Positions 7,197 through 16,145 of a stretch of DNA of 64,000 nucleotides are shown piece by piece. How positions within the stretch are numbered: position 1 is the first letter of the stretch; each line of letters opens with the position of its first letter. This DNA comes from CAWCUK01 sp963798775 (GTDB taxonomy: Bacteria; Bacteroidota; Ignavibacteria; Ignavibacteriales; Ignavibacteriaceae): the NCBI GenBank assembly GCA_963798775.1, contig CAWCUK010000003.1, forward strand, positions 806,001 to 870,000, given 5' to 3'. The notes below the pieces were generated by a model. It saw nothing but the letters and a program-made list of their open reading frames with translations. It was not told the DNA's origin and did not search any database. The translations under genes were made by a program, and so were the position numbers.

Positions 7197-9425
7197 ATGA
7201 TCAATTACAAATATAAATCCTTAAGCTTTTTTTTCTTGCTGAGCATTCTTTTTTGTTTACCTGTTAAAGCTCAGGTTAGGGAATACAAAATTCATAATAG
7301 AGGTGAACTTTGGGAAACAATTTATAACACCGGCGATATTGGTAGGGGCTGGCAAACCGGCGAAGCAGGTAATAAAACCAATGTTCCTTTATTCGAATGG
7401 CCGTCAAGATCGAGAACAGTTGTAAACGGAATTGAATACAGCGGCCAAGAAAATATTCTTGGAGGCGGAGTTTATATAGCTGCCAATATTAAAGGGAAAA
7501 CCGGCAAAGATAAAAGGCTGTACGCTTTATGCGGTGGAGTTGGGGCAAGCGATCCCGAAGTAGTTTTTGGTAGATGGAGTTTTCCGTTAAGTATGGAGCA
7601 GATTGATAATTTTCCCGTTCTTGATGACGGAACATTAAATCCTGATTATAATCCTGACGAAGCCGAGCAAATAATAAAAACATCCTGGGCAACCCCGGTT
7701 GGAATTACAGTAACCCGTACTTCCCGCCAATGGAGTTATCCTGATTATAATGATTTAATTATTTATGAATATACTTTTGTTTATACAGGCGATACAGATG
7801 GAAATCCCGCAACAATTGAACGTGATTCTGTTTTAACAGATGCGATGTTTTTGTTTATCTACGGTTTCGCCCCTTCTATGTATGGTTACCAGAGAAATTA
7901 CGGCGAATGGAAATATGACGGCGGAATTTACAGAGGTGATCAGAGAAATTTTTGGGATGCCGATTATTGGCTTTCTTACAACTTAGATGTTCAAACAGGG
8001 CAAGACCCGCTCCTCGCTGGAAAACCCGAACCGGATCCTGAATTGTTTAAGAAATTTTCTGAAACCGGAATTAACGGGGGAGGTTTAGGAAGCCCTCAAG
8101 CCCCCGGATATTGTATGTTATATTATGATACTCATCATCTTGCTATTGTAGATCCAAACGATCCTTCCAGGAATGAATCAGAAGTTGTTAATGCACTACA
8201 GACTTATCAAAGCGAATATTATGAATTAGACGAAAATAATCATATAAAACAGCCTTGGTCAAATAAAGTAAGTACCGGCAATACAAGATCATCAAAGATG
8301 GAAGACCAAGCAATAAATCCCGATTCTCGCTGGAGCGGCGTATACAGCCCAAACAGCACAACATGGCCTGATCCGCCAAGCGCAAGATGGATTGGACGTG
8401 CGGCATATCCGTATAGGCAGAGCGCCGATGCAGGCCAAAAGCATATAGTTTTCGGTCCTTATACTCTTCATGTTGGAGATACATTAAGATATTCATTAGC
8501 GGAAGTAGTTGGATACGGAGCGCAGCCAGGCAAAAGAATAGAAGGCGGCCAAACTCAAACAGAATGGTCAACAAACCCTAGCTGGAATCAAAAAATAGTT
8601 ATTGACGGAAAAACAATGACTAACCATTATTTAGATGATTATGGTTTCCCGGATTATGTTGACTCCGATATTAAAAATGTTACTCAAGTTGCCGATAAAG
8701 CATTTACTGCTTACCTTGGAAGCAAACCAACAATTCCTGTATGGCCGGAAGATAATCCAAGTGTGGGAAACTATAAAATTCCTGTTCCTGTTCCGGCTCC
8801 CGCAATAAATGTTACCAACACAGCAACAGGTGAGATAAAAGTTTCCTGGAACAGAGCAGTTGAAAATTTCACACACCCGAGATTAATGGGCGCGCTAAAA
8901 AGTTTTATCGTCTTAAGAAGCGAAGCAGGAATGGGGCCGTGGGATACTTTAAAAGTTATAAATAAAGGTGATGTAAACTCTGATAATGAATATGAATTCC
9001 TAGATGGAGATCCATCATTTAAAATCGGTGAGTCAAGATATTACGCGGTTATTTCACTGGATGAACACGGCAATAAAAGCGGGAAGACCAATATAACAAA
9101 ATTCCAAAAAAACGTTGGTTCAGTAGATAAAATGGGGAAAGTATACGCGGTTCCAAATCCTTTTATAGGCAAATCCGGCTTCACCGGCGGCGGTGAAGAT
9201 GATAATAAAATAGGATTTTACGGGCTTCCGGAAAAATGTACTATAAGAATTTTTTCTTATGCGGGACAATTAATTCAAACCATTGATCATGATGCGCCCT
9301 TATACTCCACAGAATGGTTTCAAGTAACAAGGAACGACCAAGAAATAGCTTCAGGTATTTACTTTTATGTTGTCACTACTCCGAACGGAGAAACATCAAC
9401 AGGAAAGTTTATAATAATTAAGTAA
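7197..9425 (+). CDS. Large secreted surface protein with sorting domain, probable receptor partner
   Basis: A 742-residue protein of no family I can name. It has a signal peptide (FFLLSILFCLPVKAQ), a long N-terminal region rich in Gly, Asn and Trp that continues to about residue 530, a fibronectin-III-like segment (about 540-640, INVTNTATGEIKVSWNRA), and a C-terminal T9SS-type sorting domain with VYAVPNPF, IRIFSYAGQLIQTI and the end IASGIYFYVVTT. AAAGG precedes the ATG. The gene lies 27 bp after the receptor gene, the place a SusD gene would occupy in a Bacteroidota locus. It may capture glycans at the surface for the receptor; this role is inferred from position only. Confidence 0.65.
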   Translation: MINYKYKSLSFFFLLSILFCLPVKAQVREYKIHNRGELWETIYNTGDIGRGWQTGEAGNKTNVPLFEWPSRSRTVVNGIEYSGQENILGGGVYIAANIKGKTGKDKRLYALCGGVGASDPEVVFGRWSFPLSMEQIDNFPVLDDGTLNPDYNPDEAEQIIKTSWATPVGITVTRTSRQWSYPDYNDLIIYEYTFVYTGDTDGNPATIERDSVLTDAMFLFIYGFAPSMYGYQRNYGEWKYDGGIYRGDQRNFWDADYWLSYNLDVQTGQDPLLAGKPEPDPELFKKFSETGINGGGLGSPQAPGYCMLYYDTHHLAIVDPNDPSRNESEVVNALQTYQSEYYELDENNHIKQPWSNKVSTGNTRSSKMEDQAINPDSRWSGVYSPNSTTWPDPPSARWIGRAAYPYRQSADAGQKHIVFGPYTLHVGDTLRYSLAEVVGYGAQPGKRIEGGQTQTEWSTNPSWNQKIVIDGKTMTNHYLDDYGFPDYVDSDIKNVTQVADKAFTAYLGSKPTIPVWPEDNPSVGNYKIPVPVPAPAINVTNTATGEIKVSWNRAVENFTHPRLMGALKSFIVLRSEAGMGPWDTLKVINKGDVNSDNEYEFLDGDPSFKIGESRYYAVISLDEHGNKSGKTNITKFQKNVGSVDKMGKVYAVPNPFIGKSGFTGGGEDDNKIGFYGLPEKCTIRIFSYAGQLIQTIDHDAPLYSTEWFQVTRNDQEIASGIYFYVVTTPNGETSTGKFIIIK

Positions 9426-9448
9426 AATTGAATTAAGGCAAACAGAAC

Positions 9449-10423
9449 ATGAACAAAATCTTTAAAATATTTTCAACATTTTTTATTGCCTCATTAATGT
9501 TTAGCTCTTCGGTTTATGCACAGAAAGTCGGAACAACTTCTTTTCAATTCCTTTCTGTAATGACGGACGCGCGCGGAACAGCTATGGGTGGGGCTTTCAG
9601 CTCTGTGGCAAACAATTCTGAAGCAATTTACTGGAATCCCGCCGGATTAACATCCGTAGAGAATTTTGATTTTTCAGCCTCTTACGTAAAGTGGTTTTTT
9701 GATATAAAGCATTATTCTATTTCCGCCGCTTATACGCTGCCGAATCTCGGGACAATTGGAATTGAAGCTATTTATACTGATATCGGAGAAATAGAAGTTA
9801 CTCGTGTGGATGCTTTAGGTTATGTAAACGGAGAATATAATCCCGGCCTTACTGGAGAGGTAATAAAACCCAGCCAGTCTGTAATCGGAATATCTTTCGC
9901 AAAAGAATTAACCGATAGGTTTGCTTTTGGAATTACTGCTAAATATGCTTATGAAAACCTTGTTGTAAAAAGTAAAGGAGCTATTATTTTTGACGGCGGC
10001 CTTACTTTTGATACTGATTTTAGAACAGTAAAGATAGCCGCTTCCGTAAGGCAATTCGGCCCTGACATAAAATATCTAAGTAAAAACTATCCTCTTCCCC
10101 AAACTTTTAACATCGGCATTTCGGGATATCTTATTGCGCCGGAAAATTCTTTGATTGCTGATTTTCCTAATCAAAAATTACTTCTCTCTTATGATATGAT
10201 TCAGCCGAGAGATTATAATCAGCAGCATGGAGTAGGGCTGGAATATTCTTTTAATGATATGATTTTTTTAAGAGGAGGCTACAGGTTTAACGGCGATCAG
10301 CAAGGATTCTCTGGAGGCCTTGGCTTGATGTATGAAAATTACCGGATTGATTATTCATATACTGATTATGGTGAATATCTTAATTCTGTTCACCGATTTA
10401 CCGTGGGATTAAATATAAACTAG
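9449..10423 (+). CDS. PorV/PorQ-family outer-membrane protein
   Basis: A 324-residue barrel with a signal peptide ending ASLMFSSSVYAQ. Residues 30-75 carry the family hallmark ARGTAMGGAFSSVANNSEAIYWNPAGL, and the rest is amphipathic beta strands ending in an aromatic-rich strand (HRFTVGLNIN). PorV is the outer-membrane shuttle that hands sorting-domain cargo from the T9SS translocon to the attachment complex; PorQ-type relatives are less well defined. Its presence inside a polysaccharide locus whose enzymes carry sorting domains is notable. It lies 23 bp after the surface protein gene and before a second barrel gene. Whether it truly shuttles these enzymes is unknown; it could also be a simple porin. 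Confidence 0.8.
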   Translation: MNKIFKIFSTFFIASLMFSSSVYAQKVGTTSFQFLSVMTDARGTAMGGAFSSVANNSEAIYWNPAGLTSVENFDFSASYVKWFFDIKHYSISAAYTLPNLGTIGIEAIYTDIGEIEVTRVDALGYVNGEYNPGLTGEVIKPSQSVIGISFAKELTDRFAFGITAKYAYENLVVKSKGAIIFDGGLTFDTDFRTVKIAASVRQFGPDIKYLSKNYPLPQTFNIGISGYLIAPENSLIADFPNQKLLLSYDMIQPRDYNQQHGVGLEYSFNDMIFLRGGYRFNGDQQGFSGGLGLMYENYRIDYSYTDYGEYLNSVHRFTVGLNIN

Positions 10424-10449
10424 AAATTCTTTTAGGAGCAACAAGTAGT

Positions 10450-11955
10450 ATGAAATTAAAATTTTACTACAAAATAAATTACAAATTAACCGTTGTACTC
10501 TCACTCATATTCACCTGCTTTGTATTTCCCCAGCATAGGGGGGATAATCTTGGTTACCAGGGAATTTCCTTTCAAAATGAAGGCAGTGTAAAGGCATCGG
10601 GAATGGGTGGAGCTTATACTTCCATTTCGGGAGATATAAATTCCTTATTTTATAATCCCGCCGGTTTATCAACAATTAAGAAAATTCAAATTACGGTTTC
10701 CGCCAACTCATTTAATAAACTGTGGCGGGAAAACCAGGAATACCGGCCGAATAGATATTTCGTGACGCTGCCGTTTTACCTTGAAGGTTTATATGTTCCC
10801 GATCCGCAAAACAACGGCAGATGGGATTATGAACTGGCACAAGATTCGAGTTATTATGTAAATCCTCCCTTAATGGGAAAAGATCCTTTCAGTGCAGAAG
10901 CTGCGGACTGGCAGAAAGAAAGGTCACAGTTCGGATTTAATAGTGCGGCGGCTGCATTGCCTCTCAATATAAATGGCAAAAGTTTAGTAGTTTCATTGGG
11001 ATACAACCGTAATGAGGTAGCCAATTTTGACCGCAACGATACATACCTAAGTCCAGATTTAGGCTACACTTTTTATAACGGGGATATTACAAGAGTAAGC
11101 GGAACAGACACTTTAACTGTTCAATGGTCAAATTATTTACGAAGCCGTTTCGGCTCATTTAATAATTTTCTTGGTGCTGTAGCTTATCAAATGAATGAAT
11201 ATTTAGAAGTTGGAGCAAGAGCGAAATTTATCTGGGGAACGCTTGATGACCTGCAGTCGTTAGTAAGAGTTGGCTCGTTTGACCTTGCCGATCAAAATAA
11301 GTTTAGGTTTGCATATCAAAATGTAGAAAGTACAACAAGCGGAACTTCTGATTTCAGCGGCACAAATTTTAGTTTAGGCGCAATTTTAAATCTTGATCGA
11401 TTTCGTGTAGGAACTAATTTAAACCTTCCTTATACGCTCGAGAGGAAATGGGATTATGTAATAAATTATTCTGATTCGATGTCGTCCAGTTCAAAAAATT
11501 TAAGCGGAACAGATAAACTTAAAATGCCCCTTAGTTATTCTTTAGGAGTAAGTTTTACTCCAATCGATGAATTCACCATTTCTTTTGATTATGAGTATAA
11601 TCCGTATAAAAATGCGGAATTTAATTTTGCGGGAAAGGATTCCACTTTTCGCCAATGGCCTAACCAGAAAATAATTAGAATGGGTCTGGAATATAAACCT
11701 TTTAAATTCTTATCTCTGATGGCAGGCTATAGAAATATTCCTCAACCTTTTATACCGGATGGAGCCGCAGTTAGAGACGCGGGACCGGATGCAGTAAGTT
11801 ATACTTTTGGAGTAAGTGTAGATGTAGTATACGGACGTCTTGATGTTTCTTATGAACTAAGGAGATTGAAATATTACGACTCATATTACAGTAATACAAA
11901 TTATAACCTAATCACTAACAACAATCTACTTTTCGGTTATTCAATCAGTTTTTAA
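10450..11955 (+). CDS. OmpP1/FadL- or PorV-type outer-membrane barrel
   Basis: A 501-residue protein with a signal segment (VVLSLIFTCFVFPQ) and the block SVKASGMGGAYTSISGDINSLFYNPAGL, related to that of the preceding PorV-like protein and of FadL-type transporters. The rest alternates polar and aromatic residues as in a beta barrel and ends in LLFGYSISF with a C-terminal Phe. AGGAG lies 10 bp before the ATG. It is the fourth gene of the receptor operon, 26 bp after its neighbour. It may be a passive channel for hydrophobic or oligosaccharide ligands or a second sorting-system component. It is longer than the neighbour because of an inserted region around residues 95-140. Confidence 0.7.
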   Translation: MKLKFYYKINYKLTVVLSLIFTCFVFPQHRGDNLGYQGISFQNEGSVKASGMGGAYTSISGDINSLFYNPAGLSTIKKIQITVSANSFNKLWRENQEYRPNRYFVTLPFYLEGLYVPDPQNNGRWDYELAQDSSYYVNPPLMGKDPFSAEAADWQKERSQFGFNSAAAALPLNINGKSLVVSLGYNRNEVANFDRNDTYLSPDLGYTFYNGDITRVSGTDTLTVQWSNYLRSRFGSFNNFLGAVAYQMNEYLEVGARAKFIWGTLDDLQSLVRVGSFDLADQNKFRFAYQNVESTTSGTSDFSGTNFSLGAILNLDRFRVGTNLNLPYTLERKWDYVINYSDSMSSSSKNLSGTDKLKMPLSYSLGVSFTPIDEFTISFDYEYNPYKNAEFNFAGKDSTFRQWPNQKIIRMGLEYKPFKFLSLMAGYRNIPQPFIPDGAAVRDAGPDAVSYTFGVSVDVVYGRLDVSYELRRLKYYDSYYSNTNYNLITNNNLLFGYSISF

Positions 11956-11999
11956 AAATATTGAAGTAATTATTTATTAACCATAAATCGGAGGCTAGT

Positions 12000-13370
12000 A
12001 TGTTAAAAGTTACAAAAATGTGGAGTACCATTCTTTTTCTTTCACTTCTATTTGTAAGTTCGGCATTTTCACAAACAAGTATAGAGGTTACTCCGGATCA
12101 AGGATTGAGGCAGGCGATAAGTTTTGCAGCTTCAAATAATATTGATACGATATTTCTTGCTACCAGCGGCGGACTTTATGCAGAAGTTGATTCTTTTACT
12201 TATCAAATAAGCAAACCATTAGTTATTAAGGCAAAACCCGGTTTGGCAGAAAAACCTATTATTGCTAATGAAGATACTACTAAAATTCTACAAGTTTTTA
12301 ATGTAAGTAATTCTTTAACTCTTGATGGTGTAGTGCTGGACGGAGAGTTTAACACAAAATACGGCGTAACCGTACAGGCTGAATTTAGATGATGATTCAC
12401 CGGCTGCGGATGGATTGAATTTAATTATAAAGAATTGTGAATTTAGAAATTTTTATACAAGCGATATGTCGGACGGACATGCTGTTTATTTTTATACGGA
12501 AGTTCATGCGGGAAAAGTAGATATTGAAAACTGCACGATTAACGGAACCGGATACGAAGCAATAAGAATGAGCGAAACGGAAAAATATACAACAGAAAGA
12601 GCTCTTGATACTTTAATTGTAAGAAATGTAACTTTTCAAAATGTTGATGCTGAATGTATCCGTTTATATAGCGATACAGATACAAGTACAACCGACGCTT
12701 ATGTTTTGCTGGAGCATTTAACTATAAATCATTGCAACACCAGAACATTTTACATCAAAAATAACAAAGGCGTTATTGTAAGAGATTGGATTATCACGAA
12801 TGATTACATAGGAAGCCACGGCAGATCCGACTATACCGGACAGGTTCAGTATGAAGGAAGCCGTATCAGCAATGTTGATATGTACAATTTATCTGTTAAC
12901 GATCTACAAGCTACAAAAGGCGGCGAAGTTGATACAAGTACCATTTATAATTTCAATCCGATGTATGCCGATTCAACTAACGGAGACTTTACTTTATTAG
13001 AAGGATCTCCTGCTTATGGAAAAGCTCATGACGGAACTGCTCTCGGCGATTTAAGCTGGGCAACAAACGCTACTTCCGTAAATGAAAATCTATTTCTTCA
13101 GTTGCTAATTCTTATGAACTCGGTCAAAATTATCCAAATCCATTTAATCCGACTACAACTATAAATTATCAAATTCAAAAAGCGGGATTTGTAAACATTA
13201 CTGTTTATAATCTTCTCGGCGAAACTGTGGAAAGCCTGGTAAACGGGTATAAAAATGCAGGCAGTTACAGCCTTAGTTTTAATGCAGCCAATTTGAACAG
13301 CGGAGTTTATTTCTATACCATCCGCACCGATAATTTTGTGCAGACTAAAAAAATGATTCTAATGAAATAA
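12000..13370 (+). pseudogene. Right-handed beta-helix protein with sorting domain, two frameshifts
   Basis: Three frames together make one protein of about 456 residues. Frame one (from the ATG at 12000, after CGGAGG) has a signal peptide and IKAKPGLAEKPIIANED, ending at 12392. One base later the next frame gives LNLDDDSPAADGLNLIIKNC and a run of beta-helix coils (DIENCTINGTGYEAIRMSE, VRNVTFQNVDAECIRLY) to about 13085. A second shift, at an A4 run near 13086, leads to SISSVANSYELGQNYPNPF and a complete T9SS sorting domain ending at 13370. The fold is that of pectate-lyase-like proteins. It resembles the second helix domain of the next gene (RAAQGLTNKPVI), so the two may share an origin. As read it is broken; enzymatic activity is unknown. 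Confidence 0.75.
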
Positions 13371-13378
13371 AATGATTA

Positions 13379-13402
13379 GCCGGATGCTTAAAAGCATCCG
13401 GC
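13379..13402 (+). terminator. Hairpin after the beta-helix gene
   Basis: GCCGGATGCTT and AAGCATCCGGC form a perfect 11-bp stem with a two-base loop, 8 bp after the stop codon. It is followed by ATTATAAAG rather than a long T run, so it may stabilise the upstream transcript or attenuate it as much as terminate it. Confidence 0.6.
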
Positions 13403-13430
13403 ATTATAAAGGGCTTAAATCTTTAATAAC

Positions 13431-16145
13431 ATGAAAAAAATTATATTTCCGGTTATCGTACTTCTTTTTTTAGCAAATAGTAAAATACTCGCTAAAGCAG
13501 TTTATGTAACAAATGCTTCAGAAATTAAAACCGCGCTTACTACTGTTCAGCCGGGCGATTCTATTGTAATGGCAGATGGAATATGGATTGATTCCCATAT
13601 TATATTTGCAGCGAATGGAACCTTGGACGCGCCAATATATTTAATTGCCGAGACACCTGGAAAGGTTGTTTTAACGGGAACTTCTACTTTGAGAATTGCC
13701 GGCGATTATTTAACAGTGGACGGGCTTTTTTTCAAAAATGGTTACAGCAGCAGCGGTGCGGTTGTGGAATTTAGAAATTCCGGAACTGAAAGTAATTATT
13801 CAAGGCTTACAAACTGCGCAATTGTAGATTACAACCCCTCGGATAAAAACACAGATTATAAATGGATTTCTTTATATGGTACTCATAACCGTGTTGATCA
13901 TTGTTATATAAAAGGAAAAAAACACAGCGGAACTACTTTGGTCGTTTGGTTAACTAACCATCCAAATTATCATTTAATTGATCATAATTATTTCGGCTAT
14001 CGTCCCGAATTAGGATTTAACGGCGGCGAAACAATTAGGGTGGGAACCAGCGATTGGTCAATGTATGATTCTTATACTACCGTAGAATATAATTATTTTG
14101 AGGAATGTGACGGAGAGATTGAAATTATTTCAAATAAGTCCTGCGAAAATACTTATAGATATAACTCCTTTGTAAGATGCGCCGGTTCTTTAACACTTCG
14201 CCATGGAAACAGGTGCTATGTATATGGAAATTATTTTGACGGAAGTTTTAAATCAAACAGCGGTGGAGTTAGAATAATAGGCGAAGACCATAAAGTTTTT
14301 AATAATTATTTTACTCACTTATCAGGCAGCGGCTATCATTCCGCTTTATCTGTAGTAAACGGAGTGGTTAATTCTCCGTTAAATCGGTATTTCCAGGTTA
14401 AGAATGCTATAATTGCTTTTAACACTTTTGTGGATAATAAATACACTGTTACAATAGGGGCCGGCAAAAGTTCTGAACAGTCTCTTCCTCCTAAGAATTG
14501 TGTAATAGCCAATAACATAATTAAAACTTCATATTCTCCAATAGTAACTTATACAGACACTCCCGACAGCCTTACATGGGAAGGAAACATAATTTTCGGA
14601 GCAAATCTCGGAATAACTAATCCAGGCGGAATAAAAATTGAAGATCCGAAATTGTTTTTTGCTGAAGATAGTTTGTGGCGGATTGAAAGTTCAAGCCCGG
14701 CAAAAGATTCAGCGGTAGAAAGTTTTAATTTTGTTACAGAAGATTTTGATGGACAGAAGAGAGATAATCTACCTGATATAGGCGCAGATGAATTTTCTCT
14801 ACAGCCAATAATCAGGCATCCAATAGGGCCAGACAGCGTTGGAATCGATTGGATGAAATTAGTAAGTTTTAATCCTTACTTGAAAAAAGTTCAAGCAGGG
14901 CCAGACTCTCTTATAAACGCGATAAATTCCGCTAATCCCGGCGACATATTGGAATTAACAACGGACGGCGGAAACTATTCGAACAGTTCAGATATAAATA
15001 TTTCAATTCCGTTAACAATCCGTGCCGCACAAGGTTTAACAAACAAACCGGTTATAACAAATAATAATTCTTCTAACAGCGCGCGTTCTGTTTTTGTTAT
15101 TCAAAACGGCGGATCATTAAATTTAAACGGAGTTGAATTAGACGGTTTAGGAAATACATCTACACCGGCTAAATATTTAATTAGAACTTCCGATCAGCCG
15201 ATGATTTCTCATTACAAACTTATTGTTGATAACTGTTTACTGAAAGATGTAAATATTGGTGCAGACGGTAACTTTTTTAGAGCTTATCCTGAAACTTTTG
15301 CCGATACTATAAAATTTGTGAAATCGCTGTTGACTAATTCCGGTAAAGAAGGAATTAGAATAAAAGATGAATCAAGTAACAGCGGTAATTATGATGTGAA
15401 ATATTTTGAGGCGGAAAATTGTACATTTTGGAGTATTCCCAAGGAAGCCATTTATATATATGGCGGTGACAGCGATCCAAATACACCCGGGCCGAATGTT
15501 AAAATAAATCATTGCACCTTTAATAACTGCGGCAACAGCAATGCATCTATAGTTTATTGTAAAGACGTAGATAATGCGCAGGTTATAAATTGCATCTTCA
15601 GCAACAGTAAAAATAATTCTTTCTCAGTTGGGCTAGACGGTTCTTCCGCTTCTATCTCTTATTCAGATACAATAAATGTTGGCCTTTTTCAACTAGACCG
15701 CGGCGCCGTTTCGGGAACAAGAATTTTAGGTGTTGCTCCTGGTTATTTGGATACGGCGAATGCGAATTTTAAGCTTTCTTCGAGTTCTCCTTTACTTGGC
15801 CAAGCGAGCGATTGGAAGGCTATCGGCGATTTAAGATGGGATCCAACAATAACTTCAGTAGAGAAAAAGAATAATATTATAACTGATTTTTCTCTTAAAC
15901 AAAATTATCCCAATCCTTTTAACCCAAGCACAACTATTGAATATTCAATTCCGAAGGAAAGTTACATTGTTCTTCAAATTTTTGATATAAAAGGTTCGCT
16001 GATAGAAACTCTGGACGAAGGAATGAAAAGTCAAGGGAAATACAAAAAAAGTTGGAATCCTAAAAACTTAGCTTCCGGGATTTATTTCTACACATTAAGG
16101 ACAAATTCACAAATTATAACAACTAAAATGCTCTATCTTAAATGA
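13431..16145 (+). CDS. Alginate lyase, polysaccharide lyase family 6 (two beta-helix domains)
   Basis: PL6 enzymes cut alginate by beta-elimination. This 904-residue protein has a signal peptide (about 1-21), a chondroitinase-B-type parallel beta-helix (about 25-440), a second helix domain (about 475-790) and a T9SS sorting domain (about 820-904, QNYPNPFNPSTTIEYS). The catalytic pair is visible: Lys236 in ISNKSCEN and Arg257 in LRHGNR, spaced as in other PL6 lyases, with the NGGETIRVG block nearby. The two-helix layout matches exolytic PL6 enzymes such as AlyGC, though endolytic activity is also possible. The stop codon overlaps the next start (ATGA). There is no good Shine-Dalgarno site before the ATG at 13431. 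The sorting domain implies a surface or secreted enzyme. Confidence 0.88.
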   Translation: MKKIIFPVIVLLFLANSKILAKAVYVTNASEIKTALTTVQPGDSIVMADGIWIDSHIIFAANGTLDAPIYLIAETPGKVVLTGTSTLRIAGDYLTVDGLFFKNGYSSSGAVVEFRNSGTESNYSRLTNCAIVDYNPSDKNTDYKWISLYGTHNRVDHCYIKGKKHSGTTLVVWLTNHPNYHLIDHNYFGYRPELGFNGGETIRVGTSDWSMYDSYTTVEYNYFEECDGEIEIISNKSCENTYRYNSFVRCAGSLTLRHGNRCYVYGNYFDGSFKSNSGGVRIIGEDHKVFNNYFTHLSGSGYHSALSVVNGVVNSPLNRYFQVKNAIIAFNTFVDNKYTVTIGAGKSSEQSLPPKNCVIANNIIKTSYSPIVTYTDTPDSLTWEGNIIFGANLGITNPGGIKIEDPKLFFAEDSLWRIESSSPAKDSAVESFNFVTEDFDGQKRDNLPDIGADEFSLQPIIRHPIGPDSVGIDWMKLVSFNPYLKKVQAGPDSLINAINSANPGDILELTTDGGNYSNSSDINISIPLTIRAAQGLTNKPVITNNNSSNSARSVFVIQNGGSLNLNGVELDGLGNTSTPAKYLIRTSDQPMISHYKLIVDNCLLKDVNIGADGNFFRAYPETFADTIKFVKSLLTNSGKEGIRIKDESSNSGNYDVKYFEAENCTFWSIPKEAIYIYGGDSDPNTPGPNVKINHCTFNNCGNSNASIVYCKDVDNAQVINCIFSNSKNNSFSVGLDGSSASISYSDTINVGLFQLDRGAVSGTRILGVAPGYLDTANANFKLSSSSPLLGQASDWKAIGDLRWDPTITSVEKKNNIITDFSLKQNYPNPFNPSTTIEYSIPKESYIVLQIFDIKGSLIETLDEGMKSQGKYKKSWNPKNLASGIYFYTLRTNSQIITTKMLYLK

